Part shown: positions 11,903 to 24,360 of the stretch, one piece after another
Layout of the letters: each line of letters begins with the position of its first letter
Numbering within the stretch: the stretch's first letter is position 1
Assembly (NCBI RefSeq): GCF_029227915.1
Contig: NC_079885.1
Location: 620,001 to 684,000 of the forward strand
Source: Hydractinia symbiolongicarpus
Taxonomy: Eukaryota > Cnidaria > Hydrozoa > Anthoathecata > Hydractiniidae
Length of the DNA stretch: 64,000 bases
Direction: 5' to 3'
Made by a program: the position numbers and the translations under genes
Notes under the pieces: model-generated
What the model was told of the DNA's origin: nothing
The model's database searches: none
What the model saw: the letters and a program-made list of their open reading frames with translations, nothing else

Positions 11903-12307
11903 GTACCCAGGGAGTAAACTCATTTCCCGAACGATTTTTTAAATTTTTTTTTCACCACTAAAACGCATGAGACTTGTAGTTTTTAAAAATGTTTTCATTT
12001 TTGATGAGACGCTTAATGAAAGAGGTTTAATCGCCGAAAAACAAAAACCCGCGATTTCCCGTAAATCCCGGGCTTGGCCCGTATAGTCGAATGTATACAA
12101 AGAAAGTACCCTGTGAGTAAACTCATTTCCAGAACGATTTTTTAAATTATTTTTTCACCACTAAAACGCATAAGACTTGTAGTTTTTAAAAATGTTTTCA
12201 TTTTTGATGAGACGCTGAATAAAAGAAGTTTAATCGCCGGCAATAGAAAACCCGCGATTTCCCGTAAATCCCGGCTTGGCCCGTATAGTCAAAAGTATAC
12301 AAAGAAA

Positions 12308-12404
12308 GTACCCAGGGAGTCAACTAATTTCCCGAACGATTTTTTATATTATTTTTTTACCACTAAACGCATGAGACTTGTAGTTTTCAAAAATAACAAA
12401 GAAA
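12308..12404 (+). repeat. Truncated satellite monomer, 97 bp
   Basis: This monomer starts normally (ACCACTAAACG class) but jumps at about 12396-12397 from CAAAAATA directly to ACAAAGAAAGTACCC. About 105 bp, the GC-richer half, are missing. It is the shortest monomer I found, and I saw no second copy of this join. With almost no shared bases at the junction it looks like a simple deletion rather than an exchange between registers. Confidence 0.88.
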
Positions 12405-14228
12405 GTACCCAGGGAGTAAACTCGTTTCCCGAACGATTTTTGAAATTTTTTTTTCACCACTAAAACGCGTGAGACTTGTAGTTTTCAAAAATGTTTTCAT
12501 TTTTGATAAGACGCTTAATGAAAGATGTTTAATCGCCGGAAAACGAAAACCCGCGATTTCCCGTAAATCCCGGGCTTGGCCCGTATAGTCAAATGTATAC
12601 AAAGAAAGTACCCTGTGAGTAAACTCACTTCCAGAACGATTTTTTAAATTATTTTTTCACCACTAAAACGCATAAGACTTGTACTTTTTAAAAATGTTTT
12701 CATTTTTGATGAGACGCTGAATAAAAGAAGTTTAATGGCCGGCAAACAAAAACCCGCGATTTTCCGTAAATCCCGGGCTTGGCCCGTATAGTCAAAAGTA
12801 TACAAAGAAAGTACCCAGGGAGTAAACTCATTTCCAGAACAATTTTTTAAATTATTTTTTCACCACTAAAACGCATAAGACTTGTAGTTTTTAAAAATGT
12901 TTTCATTTTTGATGAGACGCTGAATAAAAGAAGTTTAATCGCCGGCAAACGAAAACCCGCGATTTCCCGTAAATCCCGGCTTGGCCCGTATAGTCAAAAG
13001 TATACAAAGAAAGTACCCAGGGAGTCAACTCATTTCCCGAACGATTTTTTATATTATTTTTTTATCACTAAACGCATGAGACTTGTAGTTTTCAAAAATA
13101 TTTTCATATTTGATGGGACGCTGAATAAAAGCAGTTTAATCGCCGGCAAACAAAAACCTGCGATTTCCCGTAAATCCCGGACTCGGCCCGTATAGTCAAA
13201 AGTATACAAAGAAAGTACCCAGGGAGTAAACTCATTTCTCGAACGATTTTTTAAATTATTTTTACACCACTAAAACGCATGAGACTTGTAGTTTTCAAAA
13301 ATGTTTTCATTTTTGATGAGACGCTCAATGAAAGAGGTTTAATCGCCGACAAACGAAATCCCGCGTTTTCCCGTAAATCCTGGACTCGGCCCGTATAGTC
13401 AAAAGTATACAAAGAAAGTACCCAGGGAGTAAACTCATTTCCCAAACGATTTTTTAAATTATTATTTCACCACTAAAACGCATGAGACTTGTAGTTTTCA
13501 AGAATGTTTTCATTTTTGTTGAGACGCTGAATAAAAGCAGTTTAATCGCCGGCAAACGAAAACCTGCGATTTCCCGTAAATCCCGGACTCGGCCCGTATA
13601 GTCAAAAGTATACAAAGAAAGTACCCAGGGAGTAAACTCATTTCTCGAACGATTTTTTAAATTATTATTTCACCACAAAAACGCATGAGACTTGTAGTTT
13701 TCAAGATTGTTTTCATTTTTGATGAGACGCTGAATAAAAGCAGTTTAATCGCCGGCAAACGAAAACCTGCGATTTCCCTAAATCCCGGACTCGGCCCGTA
13801 TAGTCAAAAGTATACAAAGAAAGTACCCAAGGAGTAAACTCATTTCCAGAACGATTTTTTAATATATTTTTTCACCACTAAAACGCATAAGACTTGTAGT
13901 TTTTAAAAATGTTTTCATTTTTGATGAGACGCTGAATAAGAGAAGTTTAATCGTCGGCAAACGAAAACCCGCGACTTCCCGTAAATCCCGGGCTTGGCCC
14001 GTATAGTCAAAAGTATACAAAGAAAGTACCCAGGGAGTAAACTCATTTCCCGAACGATTTTTGAAATTTTTTTTTCGCCACTAAAACGCGTGAGACTTGT
14101 AGTTTTCAAAAATGTTTTCATTTTTGATAAGACGCTTAATGAAAGATGTTTAATCGCCGGAAAACGAAAACCCGCGATTTCCCGGAAATCCCGGGCTTGG
14201 CCCGTATAGTCGAATGTATACAAAGAAA
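12405..14228 (+). repeat. Mixed monomers without a clear HOR
   Basis: There are nine monomers (starts 12405, 12608, 12811, 13013, 13215, 13418, 13621, 13823, 14026) of 202-203 bp. Several repeat classes seen earlier: 12811 resembles 9679 (shared CCAGAACAATTTTTT), and 13418 resembles 8666 (shared TTTTTGTTGAGACG in the CAAGAATG class). No ordered block could be traced through. Confidence 0.75.
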
Positions 14229-15035
14229 GTACCCTGTGAGTAAACTCACTTCCAGAACGATTTTTGAAATTATTTTTTCACCACTAAAACGCATAAGACT
14301 TGTACTTTTTAAAAATGTTTTCATTTTTGATGAGACGCTGAATAAAAGAAGTTTAATCGCCGGCAAACGAAAACCCGCGATTTCCCGTAAATCCCGGCTT
14401 GGCCCGTATAGTCAAAAGTATACAAAGAAAGTACCCAGGGAGTCAACTCATTTCCCGAACGATTTTTTATATTATTTTTTTACCACTAAACGCATGAGAC
14501 TTGTAGTTTTCAAAAATATTTTCATATTTGATGGGACGCTGAATAAAAGAAGTTTAATCGCCGGCAAACGAAAATCCGCGATTTCCGTAAACCTCGGACT
14601 CGGCCCGTATAGTCAAAAGTATACAAAGAAAGTACCCAGGGAGTAAACTCATTCCCCGAACGATTTTTTAAATTATTTTTTCACCACTAAAACGCATGAG
14701 ACTTGTAGTTTTCAAAAATGTTTTCATTTTTGATGAGACGCTTAATGAAAGAGGTTTAATCGCCGGCAAAGGAAAACCCGCGATTTCCCGTAAATCGCGG
14801 GCTTGGCCCGTATAGTGGAATGTATACAAAGAAAGTACCCAGGGAGTCAACTCATTTCCCAAACGATTTTTTATATTATTTTTTTACCACCAAACGCATG
14901 AGACTTGTAGTTTTCAAAAATATTTTCATATTTGATGGGACGCTGAATAAAAGAAGTTTAATCGCCGGCAAACGAAAATCCGCGATTTCCCGTAAATCCC
15001 GGCTTGGCCCGTATAGTCAAAAGTATACAAAGAAA
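14229..15035 (+). repeat. HOR tetramer, second copy (807 bp)
   Basis: Monomers start at 14229, 14431, 14632 and 14835 (202+201+203+201), the counterpart of 11095-11902. Its last three monomers (14431-15035, 605 bp) are repeated at once as 15036-15641 (606 bp), including the ATTTCCGTAAACCTCGG 201-bp class and TAAATCGCGGGCTTGG. Confidence 0.85.
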
Positions 15036-15236
15036 GTACCCAGGGAGTCAACTCATTTCCCGAACGATTTTTTATATTATTTTTTTACCACTAAACGCAT
15101 GAGACTTGTAGTTTTCAAAAATATTTTCATATTTGATGGGACGCTGAATAAAAGAAGTTTAATCGCCGGCAAACGAAAATCCGCGATTTCCGTAAACCTC
15201 GGACTCGGCCCGTATAGTCAAAAGTATACAAAGAAA

Positions 15237-17059
15237 GTACCCAGGGAGTAAACTCATTCCCCGAACGATTTTTTAAATTATTTTTTCACCACTAAAACGC
15301 ATGAGACTTGTAGTTTTTAAAAATGTTTTCATTTTTGATGAGACGCTTAATGAAAGAGGTTTAATCGCCGGCAAACGAAAACCCGCGATTTCCCGTAAAT
15401 CGCGGGCTTGGCCCGTATAGTCGAATGTATACAAAGAAAGTACCCAGGGAGTCAACTCATTTCCCGAACGATTTTTTATATTATTTTTTTACCACCAAAC
15501 GCATGAGACTTGTAGTTTTCAAAAATATTTTCATATTTGATGGGACGCTGAATAAAAGAAGTTTAATCGCCGGCAAACGAAAATCCGCGATTTCCCGTAA
15601 ATCCCGGACTCGGCCCGTATAATCAAAAGTATACAAAGAAAGTACCCAGGGAGTAAACTCATTTCCCGAACGATTTTTTAAATTTTTTTTTCACCACTAA
15701 AATGCATGAGACTTGTAGTTTTTAAAAATGTTTTCATTTTTGATGAGACGCTTAATGAAAGAGGTTTAATCGCCGAAAAACAAAAACCCGCGATTTCCCG
15801 TAAATCCCGGCTTGGCCCGTGTAGTAAAAAGTATACAAAGAAAGTACCCAGGGAGTAAACTCATTTCCCGAACGATTTTTTAAATTACTTTTTCACCACT
15901 AAAACGCATGAGACTTGTAGTTTTTAAAAATGTTTTCATTTTCGATGAGACGCTGAATAAAAAAAGTTTTATCGCCAGCAAACGAAAACCTGCGATTTCC
16001 CGTAAATCCTGGACTCGGCCCGTATAGTCAAAAGTATACAAAGAAAGTACCCAGGGAGTAAACTCATTCCCCGAACGATTTTTTAAATTATTTTTTCACC
16101 AATAAAACGCATGAGACTTGTAGTTTTTAAAAATGTTTTCATTTTTGATGAGACGCTTAATGAAAGAGGTTTAATCGCCGGCAAACGAAAACCCGCGATT
16201 TCCCGTAAATCGCGGGCTTGGCCCGTATAGTCGAATGTATACAAAGAAAGTACCCAGGGAGTCAACTCATTTCCCGAACGATTTTTTATATTATTTTTTT
16301 ACCACCAAACGCATGAGACTTGTAGTTTTCAAAAATATTTTCATATTTGATGGGACGCTGAATAAAAGAAGTTTAATCGCCGGCAAACGAAAATCCGCGA
16401 TTTCCCGTAAATCCCGGACTCGGCCCGTATAATCAAAAGTATACAAAGAAAGTACCCAGGGAGTAAACTCATTTCCCGAACGATTTTTTAAATTTTTTTT
16501 TCACCACTAAAATGCATGAGACTTGTAGTTTTTAAAAATGTTTTCATTTTTGATGAGACGCTTAATGAAAGAGGTTTAATCGCCGAAAAACAAAAACCCG
16601 CGATTTCCCGTAAATCCCGGGCTTGGCCCGTATAGTCGAATGTATACAAAGAAAGTACCCTGTGAGTAAACTCATTTCCAGAACGATTTTTTAAATTATT
16701 TTTTCAACACTAAAACGCATGAGACTTGTAGTTTTTAAAAATGTTTTCATTTTTGATGAGACGCTGAATAAAAGAAGTTTAATCGCCGGCAAAAGAAAAC
16801 CCGCGATTTCCCGTAAATCCCGGCTTGGCCCGTGTAGTAAAAAGTATACAAAGAAAGTACCCAGGGAGTAAACTCATTTCCCGAACGATTTTTTAAATTA
16901 CTTTTTCACCACTAAAACGCATGAGACTTGTAGTTTTTAAAAATGTTTTCATTTTCGATGAGACGCTGAATAAAAAAAGTTTTATCGCCAGCAAACGAAA
17001 ACCTGCGATTTCCCGTAAATCCTGGACTCGGCCCGTATAGTCAAAAGTATACAAAGAAA
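15237..17059 (+). repeat. Unequal tandem pair: 810-bp and 1013-bp copies
   Basis: 15237-16046 has four monomers; 16047-17059 has five. The first two match, and the last matches the last (TTTTATCGCCAGC class, 15844 and 16857). Monomer 15642-15843 starts like 16452 (AAATGCATGAG, CCGAAAAACAAAAACCC) and ends like 16655 (CCCGGCTTGGCCCGTGTAGTAAAAAG). It is a fusion of two neighbours with loss of one monomer length, a clear record of unequal crossing-over. Confidence 0.87.
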
Positions 17060-17262
17060 GTACCCAGGGAGTTAACTCATTTCCCGAACGATTTTTTAAA
17101 TTTTTTTTTCACCACTACAACGCATGAGACTTGTAGTTTTCAAAAATGTTTTCATTTTTGATGAGACGCTTAATGAAAGAGGTTTAATCGCCGGAATACG
17201 AAAACCAGCGATTTCCCGTAAATCCCGGGCTTGGCCCGTATAGTCGAATGTATACAAAGAAA

Positions 17263-20200
17263 GTACCCTGTGAGTAAACTCATTTCCAGAACGATTTTTT
17301 AAATTATTTTTTCACCACTAAAACGCATAAGAATTGTAGTTTTTAAAAATGTTTTCATTTTTGATGAGACGCTGAATAAAAGAAGTTTAATCGCCGGCAA
17401 ACGAAAACTCGCGATTTCCCGTAAATCCCGGGCTTGGCCCGTATAGTCAAAAGTATAAAAAGAAAGTACCCAGGGAGTAAACTCATTTCTTGAACGATTT
17501 TTTATATTATTTTTTTACCACTAAACGCATGAGACTTGTAGTTTTCAAAAATATTTTCATATTTGATGGGACGCTGAATAAAAGAAGTTTAATCGCCGGC
17601 AAACGAAAATCCGCGATTTTCCGTAAATCCCGGACTCGGCCCGTATAGTCAAAAGTATACAAAGAAAGTACCCAGGGAGAAAACTCATTTCCCGAACGAT
17701 TTTTTAACTTTATTTTTTCACCACTAAAACGCATGAGACTTGTAGTTTTCAAAAATGTTTTCATTTTTGATGAGACGCTTAATGAAAGAGGTTTAATCGC
17801 CGGCAAACGAAATCCCGCGTTTTCCCGTAAATCCGGGGCTTGGCCCGTATAGTCGAATGTATACAAAGAAAGTACCCTGTGAGTAAACTCATTTCCAGAA
17901 CGATTTTTTAAATTATTTTTTCACCACTAAAACGCATAAGACTTGTAGTTTTTAAAAATGTTTTCATTTTTGATGAGACTCTGAATAAAAGAAGTTTAAT
18001 TGCCGGCAAACGAAAACCCGCGATTTCTCGTAAATCCCGGCTTGGCCCGTATAGTCAAAAGTATACAAAGAAAGTACCCAGGGAGTAAACTCATTTCCCG
18101 AACGATTTTTTAAATTATTTTTTCACCACTAAAACGCATAAGACTTGTAGTTTTTAAAAATGTTTTCATTTTTGATGAGACGCTGAATAAAAGAAGTTTA
18201 ATCGCCGGCAAACGAAAATCCGCGATTTTCCGTAAATCCCGGACTCGGCCCGTATAGTCAAAGGTATACAAAGAAAGTACCCAGGGAGAAAACTCATTTC
18301 CCGAACGATTTTTTAACTTTATTTTTTCACCACTAAAACGCATGAGACTTGTAGTTTTCAAAAATGTTTTCATTTTTGATGAGACGCTTAATGAAAGAGG
18401 TTTAATCGCCGGCAAACGAAATCCCGCGTTTTCCCGTAAATCCGGGGCTTGGCCCGTATAGTCGAATGTATACAAAGAAAGTACCCTGTGAGTAAACTCA
18501 TTTTCAGAACGATTTTTTAAATTATTTTTTCACCACTAAAACGCATAAGACTTGTAGTTTTTAAAAATGTTTTCATTTTTGATGAGACTCTGAATAAAAG
18601 AAGTTTAATTGCCGGCAAACGAAAACCCGCGATTTCCCGTAAATCCCGGCTTGGCCCGTATAGTCAAAAGTATACAAAGAAAGTACCCAGGGAGTAAACT
18701 CATTTCCCGAACGATTTTTTAAATTATTTTTTCACCACTAAAACGCATAAGACTTGTAGTTTTTAAAAATGTTTTCATTTTTGATGAGACGCTGAATAAA
18801 AGAAGTTTAATCGCCGGCAAACGAAAACCCGCGATTTCCCGTAAATCCCGGGCTTGGCCCGTATAGTCAAAAGTATAAAAAGAAAGTACCCAGGGAGTAA
18901 ACTCATTTCCCGAACGATTTTTTATATTATTTTTTTACCACTAAACGCATGAGACTTGTAGTTTTCAAAAATATTTTCATATTTGATGGGACGCTGAACA
19001 AAAGAAGTTTAATCGCCGGCAAACGAAAATCCGCGATTTTCCGTAAATCCCGGACTCGGCCCGTATAGTCAAAAGTATACAAAGAAAGTACCCAGGGAGT
19101 AAACTCATTTCCCGAACGATTTTTTAAATTTATTTTTTCACCACTAAAACGCATGAGACTTGTAGTTTTCAAAAATGTTTTCATTTTCGATGAGACGCTT
19201 AATGAAAGAGGTTTAATCGCCGGCAAACGAAATCCCGCGTTTTCACGTAAATCCGGGGCTTGGCCCGTATAGTCGAATGTATACAAAGAAAGTACCCTGT
19301 GAGTAAACTCATTTCCCGAACGATTTTTTATATTATTTTTTTACCACTAAACGCATGAGACTTTTAGTTTTCAAAAATATTTTCATATTTGATGGGACGC
19401 TGAATAAAAGAAGTTTAATCGCCGGCAAACGAAAACCCGCGATTTCCCGTAAATCCCGGGCTTGGCCCGTATAGTCAAAAGTATACAAAGAAAGTACCCA
19501 GGGAGTAAACTCATTTCCCGAACGATTTTTTAAATTTATTTTTTCACCACTAAAACGCATGAGACTTGTAGTTTTCAAAAATGTTTTCATTTTTGATGAG
19601 ACGCTTAATGAAAGAGGTTTAATCGCCGGCAAACGAAATCCCGCGTTTTCCCGTAAATCCGGGGCTTGGCCCGTATAGTCGAATGTATACAAAGAAAGTA
19701 CCCTGTGAGTAAACTCATTTTCAGAACGATTTTTTAAATTATTTTTTCACCACTAAAACGCATAAGACTTGTAGTTTTTAAAAATGTTTTCATTTTTGAT
19801 GAGACTCTGAATAAAAGAAGTTTAATCGCCGGCAAACGAAAACCCGCGATTTCCCGTAAATCCCGGCTTGGCCCGTATAGTCAAAAGTATACAAAGAAAG
19901 TACCCAGGGAGTAAACTCATTTCCCGAACGATTTTTTAAATTATTTTTTCACCACTAAAACGCATAAGACTTGTAGTTTTTAAAAATGTTTTCATTTTTG
20001 ATGAGACGCTGAATAAAAGAAGTTTAATCGCCGGCAAACGAAAACCCGCGATTTCCCGTAAATCCCGGGCTTGGCCCGTATAGTCAAAAGTATAAAAAGA
20101 AAGTACCCAGGGAGTAAACTCATTTCCCGAACGATTTTTTATATTATTTTATTACCACTAAACGCATGAGACTTGTAGTTTTCAAAAATATTTTCATATT

Positions 20201-20508
20201 TGATGGGACGCTGAACAAAAGAAGTTTAATCGCCGGCAAACGAAAATCCGCGATTTTCCGTAAATCCCGGACTCGGCCCGTATAGTCAAAAGTATACAAA
20301 GAAAGTACCCAGGGAGTAAACTCATTTCCCAAACGATTTTTTAAATTTATTTTTTCACCATTAAAACGCATGAGACTTGTAGTTTTCAAAAATGTTTTCA
20401 TTTTTGATGAGACGCTTAATGAAAGAGGTTTAATCGCCGGCAAACGAAATCCCGCGTTTTCCCATAAATCCGGGGCTTGGCCCGTATAGTTGAATGTATA
20501 CAAAGAAA
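17263..20508 (+). repeat. 609/811-bp HOR cluster
   Basis: Units begin with a CCCTGTGAG monomer at 17263, 17872, 18481, 19292 and 19698, giving periods 609, 609, 811, 406 and 811. The 811-bp unit is 202+203+202+204: a CGGCTTGG class, a GTATAAAAAG class, the ACCACTAAACG class, and a 204-bp class with AATTTATTTTTTCACC and CTTAATGAAAGAGG. The 609 and 406-bp units lack one or two of these. Full tetramers are 18481-19291 and 19698-20508. Confidence 0.88.
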
Positions 20509-21521
20509 GTACCCTGTGAGTAAACTCATTTCCAGAACGATTTTTTAAATTATTTTTTCACCACTAAAACGCATAAGACTTGTAGTTTTTAAAAATGTTT
20601 TCATTTTTGATGAGACTCTGAATAAAAGAAGTTTAATCGCCGGCAAACGAAAACCCGCGATTTCCCGTAAATCCCGGCTTGGCCCGTATAGTCAAAAGTA
20701 TACAAAGAAAGTACCCAGGGAGTAAACTCATTTCCCGAACGATTTTTTAAATTATTTTTTCACCACTAAAACGCATAAGACTTATAGTTTTTAAAAATGT
20801 TTTCATTTTTGATGAGACGCTGAATAAAAGAAGTTTAATCGCCGGCAAACGAAAACCCGCGATTTCCCGTAAATCCCGGCTTGGCCCGTATAGTCAAAAG
20901 TATACAAAGAAAGTATCCAGGGAATAAACTCATTTCCCGAACGATTTTTTTAAATTATTTTTTCACCACTAAAACGCATGAGACTTGTAGTTTTTAAAAA
21001 TGTTTTTATTTTTGCTGAGACGCTGAATGAAAGAAGTTTAATCGCCGGCAAACGAAATCCCACGACTTCCCGTAAATCCCGGACTCGGCCCGTATAGTCA
21101 AAAGTATACAAAGAAAGTACCCAGGGAGTAAACTCATTTCCCGAACGATTTTTTAAATTATATTTTCACCACTAAAACGCATGAGACTTGTAGTTTTCAA
21201 AAATGTTTTCATTTTTGATGAGACGCTAAATGAAAGAAATTTAATCGCCGCAAACGAAAACCTGCGATTTCCCGTAAATCCCGGACTCGGCCCGTATAGT
21301 CAAAAGTATAATAAGAAAGTACCCAGGGTGTAAACTCATTTCCCGAACGATTTTTTAAATTATTATTTCACCACTAAAGCCCATGAGACTTGTAGTTTTT
21401 AAAAACGTTTTCATTTTTGATGAGACGCAGAATAAAAGACGTTTAATCGCCGGCAAAGGAAAACCCGCCAGTTCCCGTAAACCCCAGACTCGGCACGCAT
21501 AGTCAAAAGTATACAAAGAAA
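19900..21521 (+). repeat. Block X, left-arm copy (8 monomers)
   Basis: In forward order the classes are: GTATAAAAAG (19900), ACCACTAAACG 202 bp (20103), 204-bp CTTAATG class (20305), CCCTGTGAG (20509), CGGCTTGG (20711), GTATCC with GCTGAGACG and GACTTCCCG (20913), TTATATTTTCACC with TAATAAG end (21117), and GGGTG with ACTAAAGCCCATGAG (21319). The same eight classes follow in the same order on the - strand at 35375-36995 and, after 50598, at 50598-52218. The first monomers overlap the 811-bp cluster above. Confidence 0.85.
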
Positions 21522-22332
21522 GTACCCATGGAGTAAACTCATTTCCCGAACGATTTTTTAAATTATTTTTTCAGCACTAAAACGCATGAGACTTGTAGTT
21601 TTTAAAAATGTTTTCATTTTCGATGAGACGGTTATTAAAAGAAGTTTAATCGCCGGCAAACGAAAACCTGCGATTTCCAGTAAATCCTGGACTCGGCCCG
21701 TATAGTCAAAAGTATACAAAGAAAGTACCCAGGGAGTAAACTCATTTCCCGAACGATTTTTTAAATTATATTTTCACCACTAAAACGCATGAGACTTGTA
21801 GTTTTCAAAAATGTTTTCATTTTTGATGAGACGCTAAATGAAAGAAATTTAATCGCCGCAAACGAAAACCTGCGATTTCCCGTAAATCCCGGACTCGGCC
21901 CGTATAGTCAAAAGTATAATAAGAAAGTACCCAGGGTGTAAACTCATTTCCCGAACGATTTTTTAAATTATTATTTCACCACTAAAGCCCATGAGACTTG
22001 TAGTTTTTAAAAACGTTTTCATTTTTGATGAGACGCAGAATAAAAGACGTTTAATCGCCGGCAAAGGAAAACCCGCCATTTCCCGTAAACCCCAGACTCG
22101 GCACGCATAGTCAAAAGTATACAAAGAAAGTACCCATGGAGTAAACTCATTTCCCGAACGATTTTTTAAATTATTTTTTCAGCACTAAAACGCATGAGAC
22201 TTGTAGTTTTTAAAAATGTTTTCATTTTCGATGAGACGGTGAATAAAAGAAGTTTAATCGCCGGCAAACGAAAACCTGCGATTTCCACTAAATCCCGGAC
22301 TCTGCCCGTATAGTCAAAAGTATACAAACAAA
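21117..22332 (+). repeat. Tandem 608-bp trimers
   Basis: 21117-21724 and 21725-22332 are each 202+203+203 bp and share private variants: CGCTAAATGAAAGAAATT, TAATAAGAAAG, AAAAACGTTTTC, CGGCACGCATAG and CCCATGGAG with TTTTCAGCAC. Differences are few, for example GACGGTTATTAAAAG at 21629 versus GACGGTGAATAAAAG at 22237. Confidence 0.87.
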
Positions 22333-22738
22333 GTACCCAGGGGGTAAACTCATTTCCCAAACGATTTTTTAAATTTATTTTTTCACCACTAAAACGCATG
22401 AGACTTGTAGTTTTTAAAACTGTTTTCATTTTTGATGAGACGCTGAATAAAAGAAGTTTAATCGCCGGCAAACGAAAACCCGTGATTTCCCGTAAATCCC
22501 GGCTTGGCCCGTATAGTCAAAAGTATACAAAGAAAGTACCCAGGGAGTAAACTCATTTCCCGAACGATTTTTTAAATTTTTTTTTCACCACTAAAACGCA
22601 TAAGACTTGTAGTTTTTAAAAATGTTTTCATTTTTGATGAGACGCTGAATAAAAGAAGTTTAATCGCCGGCAAACGAAAACCTGCGATTTCCCGTAAATC
22701 CCGGACTCGGCCCGTATAGTCAAAAGTATACAAAGAAA

Positions 22739-24360
22739 GTATCCAGGGAATAAACTCATTTCCCGAACGATTTTTTAAATTATTTTTTCACCACTAAAAC
22801 GCATGAGACTTGTAGTTTTCAAAAATGTTTTCATTTTTGATGAGACGCTAAATGAAAGAAATTTAATCGCCGCAAACGAAAACCTGCGATTTCCCGTAAA
22901 TCCCGGACTCGGCCCGTATAGTCAAAAGTATAATAAGAAAGTACCCAGGGTGTAAACTCATTTCCCGAACGATTTTTTAAATTATTATTTCACCTCTAAA
23001 GCCCATGAGACTTGTAGTTTTTAAAAACGTTTTCATTTTTGATGAGACGCAGAATAAAAGACGTTTAATCGCCGGCAAAGGAAAACCCGCCATTTCCCGT
23101 AAACCCCAGACTCGGCACGCATAGTCAAAAGTATACAAAGAAAGTACCCATGGAGTAAACTCATTTCCCGAACGATTTTTTAAATTATTTTTTCAGCACT
23201 AAAACGCATGAGACTTGTAGTTTTTAAAAATCTTTTCATTTTCGATGAGACGGTGAATAAAAGAAGTTTAATCGCCGGCAAACGAAAACCTGCGATTTCC
23301 AGTAAATCCTGGACTCGGCCCGTATAGTCAAAAGTATACAAAGAAAGTACCCAGGGAGTAAACTCATTTCCCAAACGATTTTTTAAATTATTATTTCACC
23401 ACTAAAACGCATAAGACTTGTAGTTTTTAAAAATGTTTTCATTTTTGATGAGACGCTGAATAAAAGAAGTTTAATCGCCGGCAAACGAAAACCTGCGATT
23501 TCCCGTAAATCCCGGACTCGGCCCGTATAGTCAAAAGTATACAAAGAAAGTATCCAGGGAATAAACTCATTTCCCGAACGATTTTTTAAATTATTTTTTC
23601 ACCACTAAAACGCATGAGACTTGTAGTTTTCAAAAATGTTTTCATTTTTGATGAGACGCTAAATGAAAGAAATTTAATCGCCGCAAACGAAAACCTGCGA
23701 TTTCCCGTAAATCCCGGACTCGGCCCGTATAGTCAAAAGTATAATAAGAAAGTACCCAGGGTGTAAACTCATTTCCCGAACGATTTTTTAAATTATTATT
23801 TCACCTCTAAAGCCCATGAGACTTGTAGTTTTTAAAAACGTTTTCATTTTTGATGAGACGCAGAATAAAAGACGTTTAATCGCCGGCAAAGGAAAACCCG
23901 CCATTTCCCGTAAACCCCAGACTCGGCACGCATAGTCAAAAGTATACAAAGAAAGTACCCATGGAGTAAACTCATTTCCCGAACGATTTTTTAAATTATT
24001 TTTTCAGCACTAAAACGCATGAGACTTGTAGTTTTTAAAAATCTTTTCATTTTCGATGAGACGGTGAATAAAAGAAGTTTAATCGCCGGCAAACGAAAAC
24101 CTGCAATTTCCAGTAAATCCTGGACTCGGCCCGTATAGTCAAAAGTATACAAAGAAAGTACCCAGGGAGTAAACTCATTTCCCAAACGATTTTTTAAATT
24201 ATTATTTCACCACTAAAACGCATAAGACTTGTAGTTTTTAAAAATGTTTTCATTTTTGATGAGACGCTGAATAAAAGAATTTTAATCGCCGGCAAACAAA
24301 AACCCGCGATTTCCCGTAAATCCCGGGTTTGGCCCGTATAGTCAAAAGTATAACAAGAAA
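22739..24360 (+). repeat. Tandem 811-bp tetramers
   Basis: 22739-23549 and 23550-24360 are each 202+203+203+203 bp. They extend the 608-bp trimer by one ATAAGACTT monomer and start with GTATCCAGGGAATAAAC. They share the private change AAATCTTTTC in the third monomer (23229 and 24040) and CACCTCTAAAGCCC in the second, so they are sister copies. The last monomers differ at their 3' ends (GGACTCGG versus GGGTTTGG). Confidence 0.88.
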
